Source of the DNA: Ralstonia sp. SET104 | Lineage (GTDB): Bacteria > Pseudomonadota > Gammaproteobacteria > Burkholderiales > Burkholderiaceae | NCBI RefSeq assembly: GCF_003851545.1 | Contig: NZ_BHVX01000021.1 | Coordinates: forward strand, 1-59,452 | Direction of reading: 5' to 3' | DNA length: 59,452 nt | In this document: piece by piece, positions 52,338 to 59,452 of the stretch | Position numbering within the stretch: position 1 is the first letter of the stretch | Layout: every line of letters begins with the position of its first letter | The notes under the pieces: model-generated | The model's database searches: none | What the model was told of the DNA's origin: nothing | Seen by the model: the letters and a program-made list of their open reading frames with translations, nothing else | Made by a program: the position numbers and the translations under genes

Positions 52338-53943
52338 AGGAAAGCCCTTGCAAGACGCGGGCGCGGATGGATTCGTTGATCGGGTAGCCGTAGCCTTGCC
52401 CCACCGCGACCACGTGCGCGATGTTGGTGAGCATGCCGCGGCCGGTGCTTGCGGATGCGCCATCGGCGCCGTTCGCCCCACGTGCCCATTGCAGCATCTG
52501 CGTGAACAGGGGGCTGCGCGTGACGGCGTTGTCGGTATAGGACAGCGACACCCACACGCCGCACAGCGTGGCCAGCAGCACGCCGGTGGCGATCAGTGCG
52601 GCGCCGCGCGTGAGCTTGCCGTCGGCCGGTGCCCGCAGCAGCAACAGCGTCTTGGCGAGCAGGTAGAGCAGCTTGGAGAAGTGCCCGATGGCACCCAGCA
52701 GCGAGAAGAACAGCGCGATGGCCGGCACGACGGCAGCCCGCGTGGCATCGATCCCGGCTTGCGCGTACTTGCCGCCGTTGGCGAAGTCGCTGGCCGAGGC
52801 CTCGTACTTGATCAACTCTTGCCGCACCTTGCCATCGACGAAGGCGTCGTACACCGGAGTGAATTCGGCCGGCGAACCGTAGGACGTCGCGACGCGCACC
52901 TGCGGCGGCAGCTTGAGCGTCTGACGCAGTTCCCGCTGCACGCCGGGGCGGGCAACAAAGGCTTCGTACGACAGGCCGGGCGGGATATGGTCATTGCCCA
53001 CCTTGACGCTGCGCGCGCTGGTCGACATCTGTTGGTGGTAGCGCTGTTCAACCGCCGCGCGGAACGTCGCTTCGTCTGCCGGATTCCAGTCCGCAGGCAC
53101 CGGCACGCTGCGCCGCACGTGCTTGACGACAGCGCTGCGCGCCCGGGCCGGTACGGTGGAGGGCTGCCACCCGCGCCGCGCAAGCTGGTTGCGGTAATCG
53201 TTCCAGGCGCGATCCTGCTGGTTGCGCAACCCTTCGTCCGAGGCGGTCGGGATGCGGGCGTACTGGCGCCATTTGTCGCCCAGCGCTTTCATCGCCTCCT
53301 GATAATCCTTGTAGTAGGCCTGCGGCGGTTCGGAACGGCGCACGGCCGTGCGGATGAGCGCTTCCTTCACCGCGCGGGTCTTCTCGTCGAGTCGGTCGAC
53401 CGAGACCGCCAGAAAGGGGAACAGCGCGAGAAACGCCTTGCCTTCGGGGCGCGCGAACAGCGCATCGTCTTCCACCAGCCCATCGAGCTTCAGCCGGCCC
53501 TGCACCAAAGAGCGCTGCAGCAGCACGGAGTTGACGGCAATGCGCCGGAACTCCGCATCGCGCGTGAAGACGATGCCGTCAACAAGCGTCTTGATGGCGA
53601 AGTAGACCACCAGCACGGTCACGCCAAAGCACACCGCGATGACCTGGTAGCTTGGCTTGCCGGCCCCCTTCTTGGCGCGGTGCGTCAGCATGAGCTGGAG
53701 CACCACCAGCGCCGCGGCGATACCCGACAGCGTGCGGCCGTAGAACTCGATGCGGTGCACATCGTCGATGCTGGTATCGCCGCCAACCACATCGAGCAGG
53801 CGCGCATTGAACCCCAGCTCGAAGGTCAGGTAGAGCAACGTCAGGCAGATTAGAAAGAGGCCCTGCCGGAGCAGGACAGATCGCGTGGAGGGGCCGCGGG
53901 CGGCGCCAGCGGCGGCCTGTGCAGTGGCAGAAAGGGTATTCAT
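52312..53943 (-). CDS. Polytopic membrane protein with large extracytoplasmic region, unknown
   Basis: The 543-residue protein has three N-terminal hydrophobic segments (about 29-47, 73-88, 103-122). A large hydrophilic helical region spans about 130-400 (FRRIAVNSVLLQRSLVQGRLKLDGL, DEKTRAVKEALIRTAVRR, ARSAVVKHVRRSVPVPADWNPADEATFR). Two more membrane segments lie near 405-430 and 455-475, before a short conserved-looking tail (GYGYPINESIRARVL). I do not recognise a family. The start overlaps the upstream lipoprotein gene (ATGA). It belongs to the operon driven from 56161-56187 and may sense or respond to envelope change. Confidence 0.7.
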   Translation of the reverse strand: MNTLSATAQAAAGAARGPSTRSVLLRQGLFLICLTLLYLTFELGFNARLLDVVGGDTSIDDVHRIEFYGRTLSGIAAALVVLQLMLTHRAKKGAGKPSYQVIAVCFGVTVLVVYFAIKTLVDGIVFTRDAEFRRIAVNSVLLQRSLVQGRLKLDGLVEDDALFARPEGKAFLALFPFLAVSVDRLDEKTRAVKEALIRTAVRRSEPPQAYYKDYQEAMKALGDKWRQYARIPTASDEGLRNQQDRAWNDYRNQLARRGWQPSTVPARARSAVVKHVRRSVPVPADWNPADEATFRAAVEQRYHQQMSTSARSVKVGNDHIPPGLSYEAFVARPGVQRELRQTLKLPPQVRVATSYGSPAEFTPVYDAFVDGKVRQELIKYEASASDFANGGKYAQAGIDATRAAVVPAIALFFSLLGAIGHFSKLLYLLAKTLLLLRAPADGKLTRGAALIATGVLLATLCGVWVSLSYTDNAVTRSPLFTQMLQWARGANGADGASASTGRGMLTNIAHVVAVGQGYGYPINESIRARVLQGLSYGYHPAGS

Positions 53944-54833
53944 TTGAGCAGGTCGACGCGCACCGGTTTGATTTCCTCGGCGGGGAAGGACATGGGTGCC
54001 GGGCCGCGCGCGATAGGAGGCGTGCCGCCACCCGTGCCGGTACTGGTGCTGCTGCGCTTGCGATGGCCGGTGCTGAGCGTTCCGCCTGTACTAGCCGTGC
54101 TGGTCGGCGCGCTGGTGGTTGGGGTGCCGGCGCCTGCGGTGGTTTGCGGGAGTCCGGGGACATAGCGATTGCCGTCGCCAGCGGGGGCGTTGCCAGCGCT
54201 GCCTTCAGGCGCACGCAGTGAAGCATCGGCAAACGGCTTGGTGTTCAGGTCGGTTCCAGGCGGCACCGGCACGGTAGACTGCAGCATGCGGCTGTCGGCA
54301 TAGGTGTACCGCACAAGGCGCCCATAGCCAGGCATGTCAAAGGTCAGCGCGTTGTTCTTGGTGCCGAGGTTGGCGCGCGGGCGGTCCTTGCAATTGCTGA
54401 ACTCCCAGTGCAGCACGTCGCTGCCCTGCACGGCCAGCAGCACGTACTTATACGGGCAGTTGCGCTCCTGTGTCTCGATGGTCAGCACAGTGCGCTCACC
54501 GATGTTGTCCACGCGGGCCACCCGGGCGGTGAGGGCGTTCTGCAGCGGGATCACACGCATGTAGCGCGCCAGCTTGAGCGAGTACCCGCTGCTGTCCTTG
54601 CGCAGCGTACCGTCCGAGCCATCTTGCAGGTGGAATGTGTCCACCACCGTGCCAAACAACTCGGTGGTATCGACGCCGAATTGCATGCCGCCGCGGCCGT
54701 TGGGGTTGATTGCGCAACCGGCCAGCAACGCCGCTGCGCCAATCGCCATGCAGAGCCGGCGTGCTGCTATGTATGGGAAGAAGGAGGGCCGGGAGCTCGG
54801 CGTGGCGCGCTGTAACGTAGCTGTATGAGTCAT
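53940..54833 (-). CDS. Hypothetical lipoprotein with low-complexity Thr/Ser/Gly tail
   Basis: Starting at the ATG at 54833 gives 297 residues, and an ATG at 54872 would add 13. A signal sequence ends in ALLAGC, predicting a lipid-modified Cys near residue 40. The folded part carries segments such as ELFGTVVDTFHLQDG, RVARVDNIGERTVLTIETQERNCPYKYVLLAV and LTFDMPGYGRLVRYTY. The tail after residue 225 is a disordered Thr/Ser/Gly/Ala-rich stretch with a basic GHRKRSS patch, suited to reaching through the periplasm. The function is unknown. It is the second gene of the operon and overlaps the next gene. Confidence 0.72.
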   Translation of the reverse strand: MTHTATLQRATPSSRPSFFPYIAARRLCMAIGAAALLAGCAINPNGRGGMQFGVDTTELFGTVVDTFHLQDGSDGTLRKDSSGYSLKLARYMRVIPLQNALTARVARVDNIGERTVLTIETQERNCPYKYVLLAVQGSDVLHWEFSNCKDRPRANLGTKNNALTFDMPGYGRLVRYTYADSRMLQSTVPVPPGTDLNTKPFADASLRAPEGSAGNAPAGDGNRYVPGLPQTTAGAGTPTTSAPTSTASTGGTLSTGHRKRSSTSTGTGGGTPPIARGPAPMSFPAEEIKPVRVDLLK

Positions 54834-54875
54834 GTGTCTGGATTGGGCTTCTTGCAAAGTCGTGGGGCTCATCTC

Positions 54876-56135
54876 TTAAGAAAGATAAACACTGCCCCCG
54901 CGCCCGTGGTTGCTCTTGTCTCGATGCTTGTGCTGCTTCTCTTTCTGGCTTGGCGATGCCTGGGAGTCCCCCTCCGCCTGCGGTGTCGTGTTCTCGTTGG
55001 CGGGAATCACCACTTGCTTCTCGGTGGGCTTGCCGGCAGCCGTCAGCGCCTTGATCAGGCCGCCCAGTGGGTCATCCAGTTGCTCGCCGGCGGGCTTGCT
55101 CAGGTCGATGTTCCATGCCTTGAGGAGGCCCTGATCTTGCGGTGCCGCTCCGATGCCCATCAGGTAAGCGTAGGTTTCCGGATCGAGAAACAGGCTGGTC
55201 AGCAGCTTCTCGGTCTTCGTGTCTTCCACGTCCTTGCCATTGATCCGGACGATGTACGTCAGGTATTGCGTCACCACCTTGGCGTTCTCCGGGGTGCGCT
55301 GATCTGAATACGTATTGACCGCCTGCATCAAGCGCTTGTATCGCCTGATCCCGTTGACCCCAACCTTCGAGGTCAGCAACAACAACGCGTTCTGCTGATG
55401 TTCCGGCAGCGTCTTGTATCCGCTGATCTGCTCGACCAGCGGTTTCTCCAGTTCGGGGCGGATGCCGTCCAGAAGCTGAGCCAGCATCATGTTGGTCTTG
55501 TCGAGCTTGGCGCTGTTGTCGGCCGTCTGCTTCTTGATGAGTTCGGTGTCCTGCTTGATGTCGGTCAGGTATTGGTCTTGCCAGGTTTTGATCCGGTGGC
55601 TGACCGAGGCGAGCAGGCCGCCTTCGTCCGCATGCTTGGCACTGGCAATGGCCCCCACACTGAACGCCGCCGCGCACACTCCCGCGCAGACCACCAGGCT
55701 GGAATGCAATTGGGCACCTCTCGGTAGACCCCGTATTTTCATGACCAGCAGCACGAGAAACAGCATCACCGCCACAGCAGCCACGTAGCTGATGTAGGGA
55801 AAGTAGGGCCGCAGGAAATCCAGCACGGGTAGGAGAGTCGCCGTGGAAAGCGTTATGACTGCATTGATCGGGCCAATATGGTCCGTGACCCACTTCCCCC
55901 GTTCTACATAGGCGTCTGTTTTCATTGATGTCTCAATACGAAAGGGACCAGCCATGTGCAGCGCATGGTGTTCGTCGGGTCCTGCGGGGCGGTGTACCGT
56001 GCGCTGCGGCTCGTGATTGATACGGCAACCCATTGTTTGGCGGCACCCTTCCTTAGAGGGGTCTTCGGCCAAGTGTTCGGTCTCACCGCCTTTGCGGACG
56101 GGCATTCCATTGTGCGACGAAGCTTCCTTGCGCAT
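54876..56135 (-). CDS. Membrane protein, first gene of the 56.2-kb promoter operon
   Basis: ATG at 56135 has a strong GGAG six bases upstream and lies only about 26 bases below the promoter motif, giving 419 residues. An internal ATG at 55925 (MKTDAYVERGKWVTDHI) would drop a 70-residue hydrophilic leader and is a real alternative. The remainder has three hydrophobic segments (about 88-110, 114-132 and 148-164). A long helical domain follows (IKTWQDQYLTDIKQDTELIKKQTADNSAKLDKTNMMLAQLLDGIRPEL...), then a charged Gln/Lys/His-rich C-terminal tail. No family is recognised. The coiled-coil-like domain suggests oligomerisation or signalling. Confidence 0.68.
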   Translation of the reverse strand: MRKEASSHNGMPVRKGGETEHLAEDPSKEGCRQTMGCRINHEPQRTVHRPAGPDEHHALHMAGPFRIETSMKTDAYVERGKWVTDHIGPINAVITLSTATLLPVLDFLRPYFPYISYVAAVAVMLFLVLLVMKIRGLPRGAQLHSSLVVCAGVCAAAFSVGAIASAKHADEGGLLASVSHRIKTWQDQYLTDIKQDTELIKKQTADNSAKLDKTNMMLAQLLDGIRPELEKPLVEQISGYKTLPEHQQNALLLLTSKVGVNGIRRYKRLMQAVNTYSDQRTPENAKVVTQYLTYIVRINGKDVEDTKTEKLLTSLFLDPETYAYLMGIGAAPQDQGLLKAWNIDLSKPAGEQLDDPLGGLIKALTAAGKPTEKQVVIPANENTTPQAEGDSQASPSQKEKQHKHRDKSNHGRGGSVYLS

Positions 56136-56160
56136 GAGTTTCTCCGGGGCGATATCTCCT

Positions 56161-56187
56161 ATTCGTTAGGTGTGTAGAAAACCGGAA
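56161..56187 (-). promoter_or_regulatory. ECF-type promoter motif, copy B
   Basis: On the minus strand TTCCGGTTT begins at 56187 and CGAAT occupies 56165-56161, with the same 16-base gap as the other two copies, followed by AGGAGATATC. It lies just before the 54876-56135 gene. The identical spacing in three independent upstream regions makes chance unlikely. Confidence 0.7.
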
Positions 56188-56444
56188 AGATAATTCGCCG
56201 GATGCTCCCAATCTGGCGCGTAAGACCTGCGCCGCGCGCAATATGTACTGCTAGAATTTGCCGGTCATGTCCCAGATCGCGTAGCAATCCAATTCAACAC
56301 ATATTGGGACAGCTGCCAGACGCGTCCCATGCCGATAGTTGGTAGTTGGTAGTGGGTAGCTGGGACTAAAGCAGCCAGCCAGGCGCTCTCAATAGTCGAT
56401 GCGCTCTTGGCAACATCAATTCCGCAAGATTTCAGGTCGCAAAC

Positions 56445-57938
56445 ATGATTGCCTTCATTCTGCTCGCGCTGCTCACGGTACCCGCGGCCCGGTTGATCGG
56501 GGCCAGGGAGAGTGCTCCCATGCGATGGCTCTGGCTCCAAATTGCCGCGATACAGGTGTATGTGGTGCTGGCGATCGTCCTGCGGGAGGCTGGCGCCGGG
56601 CTCCGCGACGGGGTGCTGTTTGGGGCGGGGTCCGGAGGCAGCGGGCGCGGTTGGTTCCTGGCCTTCTGCATGAGCGTGGCGACAACGACCGTGGTGCAGC
56701 TTTGCCGCCGTGCTACGCGGCCATCTTCAGCTGCGGTCCTCGTCTTTCAACTGGCCGTGGCCGGGTTCGTCTTCTATTGGGCGACGGCCTGGGCCGGTAT
56801 CCAGGCATTCTGGCTGGCGCTTCCGTTGGTGTTCATCCTGCGCAGGGTGAATTTCGGGCGCCGTTGGCAGGACGTGACAGGGGAGGTAGATGCGACGCAC
56901 TATGCCTCGTCGCTTCTCGAACTGTCATACACGCCAGGCAGCGATGTGTTCGACATCGTGTTCAAGAAAAGCAAACGGGTCCAATTGTTTTCCTTGCCCT
57001 CCAGCGAGCAAGGTGTCTTGAGACAATCCCCTATGGACCAGCAGCGCGCTGGATTCCAGAAGGAGCATGTCAAGCCGGTCAAGCTGCCGTTTGCCGCACA
57101 AGGCGTGCCCCTGATGCACAAGGTGATGAACGGATACATGGCTTATGCCAATGCCAATTCCTGTTTTGACGATCCGTGTCCGAATCTCTATATCCGGTAC
57201 CACGAGGAGGAGACGGCTTTTACGCCCACGTCCACTCAGACCACTTATGTTCCTGGCTCAACTAGTACCGGATGGACGAACGACGGACAGATGGTTGTGC
57301 TCGATACTCCGGGCAAGACCATCACCACGGAAGTCCAGACGGGGCCTGCATCCTGGGTGCCCTCGGGGTACTGCACCGTGCTGGTTGAAGTAAACCTCAA
57401 CGACGTTTGCTACAGCTGCACCATAACCACCGTCCCGAAGAAGGAAGCGGAACTGATTGCATCGGTCGGTCGGGCCATCAATGAAAAGGTATTTGCTGCG
57501 ATCCAGGCAAAGCACGACGCGGACCGCACCCGGGACCAAGAGGCCGCAAAGATGCGGCGGGAAGCGTCACAGCAGAAGGCCGCCGAAGCGGTTCGGCAGG
57601 CGCTGGAAGGTGCCGGTTTTTCCAAGCCAGTTGAAGGCGTTTTTTCATGGTATCGCCATGATCCGAACGGTAGCCTGATGGAACTGATCGCTGCAGATCG
57701 CACCGGGCGGGCGTTGGTAGTGGCGAGTCAAGGTGCGGAGCGTTGGCAGGGTCTCTGGCAAGGCGCCGAAGCCAAGCTGGAAGGCAGTGCGCTCAAGCTC
57801 AAGGTGGTCGATGAAGTGTACCGCGCGCAGCACCTGACCGAGCGTCGATTCAGCATGATGCTCAATGCGGGGTTTAACGAGTTGCAGACTTGGTGTGATC
57901 GCGTCAACTTGCTGGGGGGGAGAATATCTGACGCCTAA
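56445..57938 (+). CDS. Membrane protein with C-terminal cytosolic/extracellular domain, unknown
   Basis: The 497-residue protein begins with five hydrophobic segments in the first 135 residues (IAFILLALLTVPAARLI, WLQIAAIQVYVVLAIVL, FLAFCMSVATTTVVQLC, LVFQLAVAGFVFYWAT, FWLALPLVFIL). A beta-rich region (about 150-345) with several Cys follows (NSCFDDPCPNLYIRYHEEE, DVCYSCTITT). A charged helix (AAIQAKHDADRTRDQEAAKMRREASQQKAAEAVRQAL) and a final alpha/beta domain complete it. I do not recognise the family. It lies divergent from the 54876-56135 gene and could share its intergenic regulatory region. Confidence 0.72.
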   Translation: MIAFILLALLTVPAARLIGARESAPMRWLWLQIAAIQVYVVLAIVLREAGAGLRDGVLFGAGSGGSGRGWFLAFCMSVATTTVVQLCRRATRPSSAAVLVFQLAVAGFVFYWATAWAGIQAFWLALPLVFILRRVNFGRRWQDVTGEVDATHYASSLLELSYTPGSDVFDIVFKKSKRVQLFSLPSSEQGVLRQSPMDQQRAGFQKEHVKPVKLPFAAQGVPLMHKVMNGYMAYANANSCFDDPCPNLYIRYHEEETAFTPTSTQTTYVPGSTSTGWTNDGQMVVLDTPGKTITTEVQTGPASWVPSGYCTVLVEVNLNDVCYSCTITTVPKKEAELIASVGRAINEKVFAAIQAKHDADRTRDQEAAKMRREASQQKAAEAVRQALEGAGFSKPVEGVFSWYRHDPNGSLMELIAADRTGRALVVASQGAERWQGLWQGAEAKLEGSALKLKVVDEVYRAQHLTERRFSMMLNAGFNELQTWCDRVNLLGGRISDA

Positions 57939-58006
57939 GGTTCCTACTCTTAGGGGCGTCGGCTGCCGGTAACCCTACAATTCGGTGGTGGTATACCGCC
58001 GAAATC

Positions 58007-58714
58007 ATGGAAAGCGAAGCCCGCATGAAGCTGGCCCAGGAGGGCGCGCGCATCGTGACGTGGGAATGGAACCTCGTGACCGATGCCGTCATCTATTCGT
58101 CGAATGTGGAAGCCGTGTACGGCTGGCGCATCGAAAGCAATGACGACTTTTGGAAACATGTGCACGCTGACGATATCCCGATGATGAATGCGGTTTACGA
58201 CGAATCGCTGCGTACCGGCAATGCGCATGAATTCGATTTCCGTATCTTTCAGCCTGACGGCTCCACTCGCTGGATTTCGTCGCGCGCAACGCCGGTGCGC
58301 GAGTTCGATGGGCGCATCGTCAAGATGGTTGGCATCAGCATGGACAACACGGCGCGCAAGCTGGTGGAACGGCGGTTGCAAAGGCAGCAAGCGCGTTTCA
58401 AGGCTGTCTTGCAGCTATCACGAGAAGGCATGGCTCTGTTGGATCCCGAACTGCGGTGCGAGTCGGCCAATGATGCGTTGGCACAGATGCTCGGGTATCA
58501 GCTACAGACACTCGAAGGCATGGACTTCCCGGCGCTCTTTGTCGATGGTGGTGCGCGTCTGCGCAAGGCGCTGCGCGGCCGTCAAAAGGCCGATTTCATC
58601 TCAGCGCTGAAAGGCGCCGATGGCGAGGCTCTGGACGTTTCGGTCCGGGTGCTCATTGATCGGGACGAAGACGGAGTGTCCGAGTACTGTGTGGTTGCAG
58701 TGCAGGCGATCTGA
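58007..58714 (+). CDS. Double PAS-domain protein without output domain
   Basis: The 235-residue soluble protein consists of a PAS-PAC unit (about residues 8-118, with WEWNLVTDAVIYSSNVEAVYGW, FWKHVHADDIPMM and FDFRIFQPDGSTRWISSRATPVREFDGRIVKMVGISMDNTARK). A short linker helix leads to a second PAS domain (about 125-235, MALLDPELRCESANDALAQMLGYQ, VSVRVLIDRDEDGVSEYCVVAVQ). No kinase, GGDEF or EAL domain follows before the stop, so it may act as a sensor adaptor or be a truncated regulator. It lies 68 bases after the membrane-protein gene. Confidence 0.78.
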   Translation: MESEARMKLAQEGARIVTWEWNLVTDAVIYSSNVEAVYGWRIESNDDFWKHVHADDIPMMNAVYDESLRTGNAHEFDFRIFQPDGSTRWISSRATPVREFDGRIVKMVGISMDNTARKLVERRLQRQQARFKAVLQLSREGMALLDPELRCESANDALAQMLGYQLQTLEGMDFPALFVDGGARLRKALRGRQKADFISALKGADGEALDVSVRVLIDRDEDGVSEYCVVAVQAI

Positions 58715-59223
58715 GACGCGCGAACCCGATGTGCACCCTATCCGGCGCCTGCTCGGGTGCGTTCATCGGCGACGTTGAAACGACAGATCGAAGCAGGCCA
58801 TCCCTTTGGCTTGACAATCCTGTTGCCCGGCGCAGATCGACGATCCCGTCGAACGAGGCAGGATTCGCTGTTATTCCCTGTTTCGCGCTGAACCTTGTAA
58901 CTTGCAACCGGCCTCAGCTTGGTCAGTTCTGAAGCCTCATGGGATAGGGCGCTGGTAGACGGCTGAATTCCCAGCAAATTTCCCTGTTAGCAGGGCAGTG
59001 GGGTGAGACAAACCTGCCCCAGACTCACCGCTCCGCCAGCAAGTCCAGCGCACCGGTAAAACGGAGCCTGGTTCGAACAAAGCCCCGCCACTGGCGGGGC
59101 TTTGTCGTTTACGCGTTCTCAGCGGTACCGTTAGCCCAAGTTTTTAGGGGTTTGAGGCCGCCATTCTCAGCGTGACAGTGCGGCGGTACCGATAGGTGGT
59201 TTTGGGCCCGAATATCGTGGTCA
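58715..59223. other. Non-coding region before the recombinase fragment
   Basis: About 510 bases contain no convincing gene. Apart from the terminator at 59079-59103 there is a CCCTGTTAGCAGGG hairpin near 58983-58996, and a tRNA T-loop-like GGTTCGAA at 59070-59077 without the pairing arms of a tRNA. I can support nothing else. Confidence 0.4.
59079..59103 (+). terminator. Strong intrinsic terminator hairpin
   Basis: AAAGCCCCGCC at 59079-59089 pairs perfectly with GGCGGGGCTTT at 59093-59103 around a three-base loop, followed by GTCGTTT. It could stop transcripts from either side. Confidence 0.75.
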
Positions 59224-59452
59224 TCAAGCCGGAGCGAACCCCAGTAAGTTGCGCTGGGCGGCCCAATCGATGGGCAAAGGGGTGCTCTGTTTGAGCGTAT
59301 CCGAGGTCAGGCTAGGCGGTTGGGCGCCGTCCAACATGGCCCGCACAATGTCAGGTGCCAGGAAGGCCCTGTAAATCATTCGCGTAGCGAAAGAGCAAGT
59401 AATGCCTTCCGCCTCTGCAATGTCGGCGATGCTCTTGGTCCGCCCCGAGGTG
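59224..59452 (-). CDS. C-terminal end of a site-specific recombinase (partial)
   Basis: The frame is open from the right edge to TGA at 59226-59224. The 75 visible residues match the tail common to many phage/island serine recombinase-type proteins. That tail has a DNA-binding HTH (SIADIAEAEGITCSFATRMIYRAFLAPDIV), then MLDGAQPPSLTSDTLK and PLPIDWAAQRNLLGF before the stop. The catalytic N-terminal domain lies outside the window. It probably belongs to a mobile element adjoining the right side. Confidence 0.65.
   Translation of the reverse strand, partial: TSGRTKSIADIAEAEGITCSFATRMIYRAFLAPDIVRAMLDGAQPPSLTSDTLKQSTPLPIDWAAQRNLLGFAPA

Noticed and set aside
59040-59105. Possible tRNA 3' end or attachment site (GGTTCGAA near 59070)
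   Set aside because: The flanking bases do not form a T stem, and no acceptor stem, anticodon arm or CCA is found. The following GC-rich palindrome is a terminator.
1-59452. CRISPR arrays
   Set aside because: No regularly spaced short direct repeats with unique spacers were seen. The only tandem repeat is protein-coding at 26473-27133.

Overview
The window looks like chromosome of a GC-rich beta-proteobacterium, most likely Ralstonia or a close Burkholderiaceae relative. This rests on overall base composition, the rkp/wcb-like polyketide-linked capsule locus, the rmlBDAC and manC sugar genes, and the IS types. The genus call is an inference from gene content, not a database match.

Region 1 (1-4.8 kb) is a prophage-type scrap: a truncated lipoprotein gene, a large terminase, a DUF5681 protein and a ParB-DNA methylase fusion, all on the minus strand, then an 88-bp element with inverted ends. 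Region 2 (4.9-38.4 kb) is a complete group-2-like (ABC-transporter, KpsC/KpsS) capsule locus. Its left arm on the minus strand runs from kpsS through a short-chain dehydrogenase, an RkpI-like sulfatase-fold membrane protein, a fully reducing type I polyketide synthase, an LpxC paralogue, an oxoamine-synthase-like enzyme, a GNAT and a thioester-reductase-like SDR. Its right arm holds kpsE, kpsM, kpsT, a two-domain glycosyltransferase, a methyltransferase with a long repeated coiled coil, the outer-membrane exporter, a GT4, kpsC, manC and rmlBDAC. The left arm plausibly builds a lipid, and the right arm builds, caps and exports a rhamnose- and probably mannose-family-containing glycan. A broken second copy of the SDR lies in inverted orientation at the far end (38.6-39.15 kb), so the locus is bracketed by inverted paralogues and by gene debris.

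Region 3 (38.6-43.5 kb) is a scrapyard: SDR pseudogene, a TOTE-type primase fragment, a cystathionine beta-lyase fragment, an IS5-family IS, and an IS2-like element with perfect 5-bp target duplication (CTCGA) that carries a nested IS110-family element. Together these ISs break a NYN-domain gene.

Region 4 (44-56.2 kb) contains a lipoprotein gene, then three minus-strand transcription units. Each is preceded by the same promoter-like motif, TTCCGGTTT-N13-CGAAT. The middle unit encodes a YbjN-like protein, an ECF-like sigma factor, a membrane anti-sigma-like protein and a caspase-fold protease with Sel1 repeats. The flanking units encode lipoproteins, membrane proteins and a glycerophosphodiester phosphodiesterase. 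The simplest reading is one sigma factor driving its own three-operon envelope regulon, and this is the best candidate for an undescribed system here. Region 5 (56.4-59.45 kb) has a membrane protein of unknown function, a double-PAS protein with no output domain, a strong terminator, and the C-terminal end of a site-specific recombinase running off the window.
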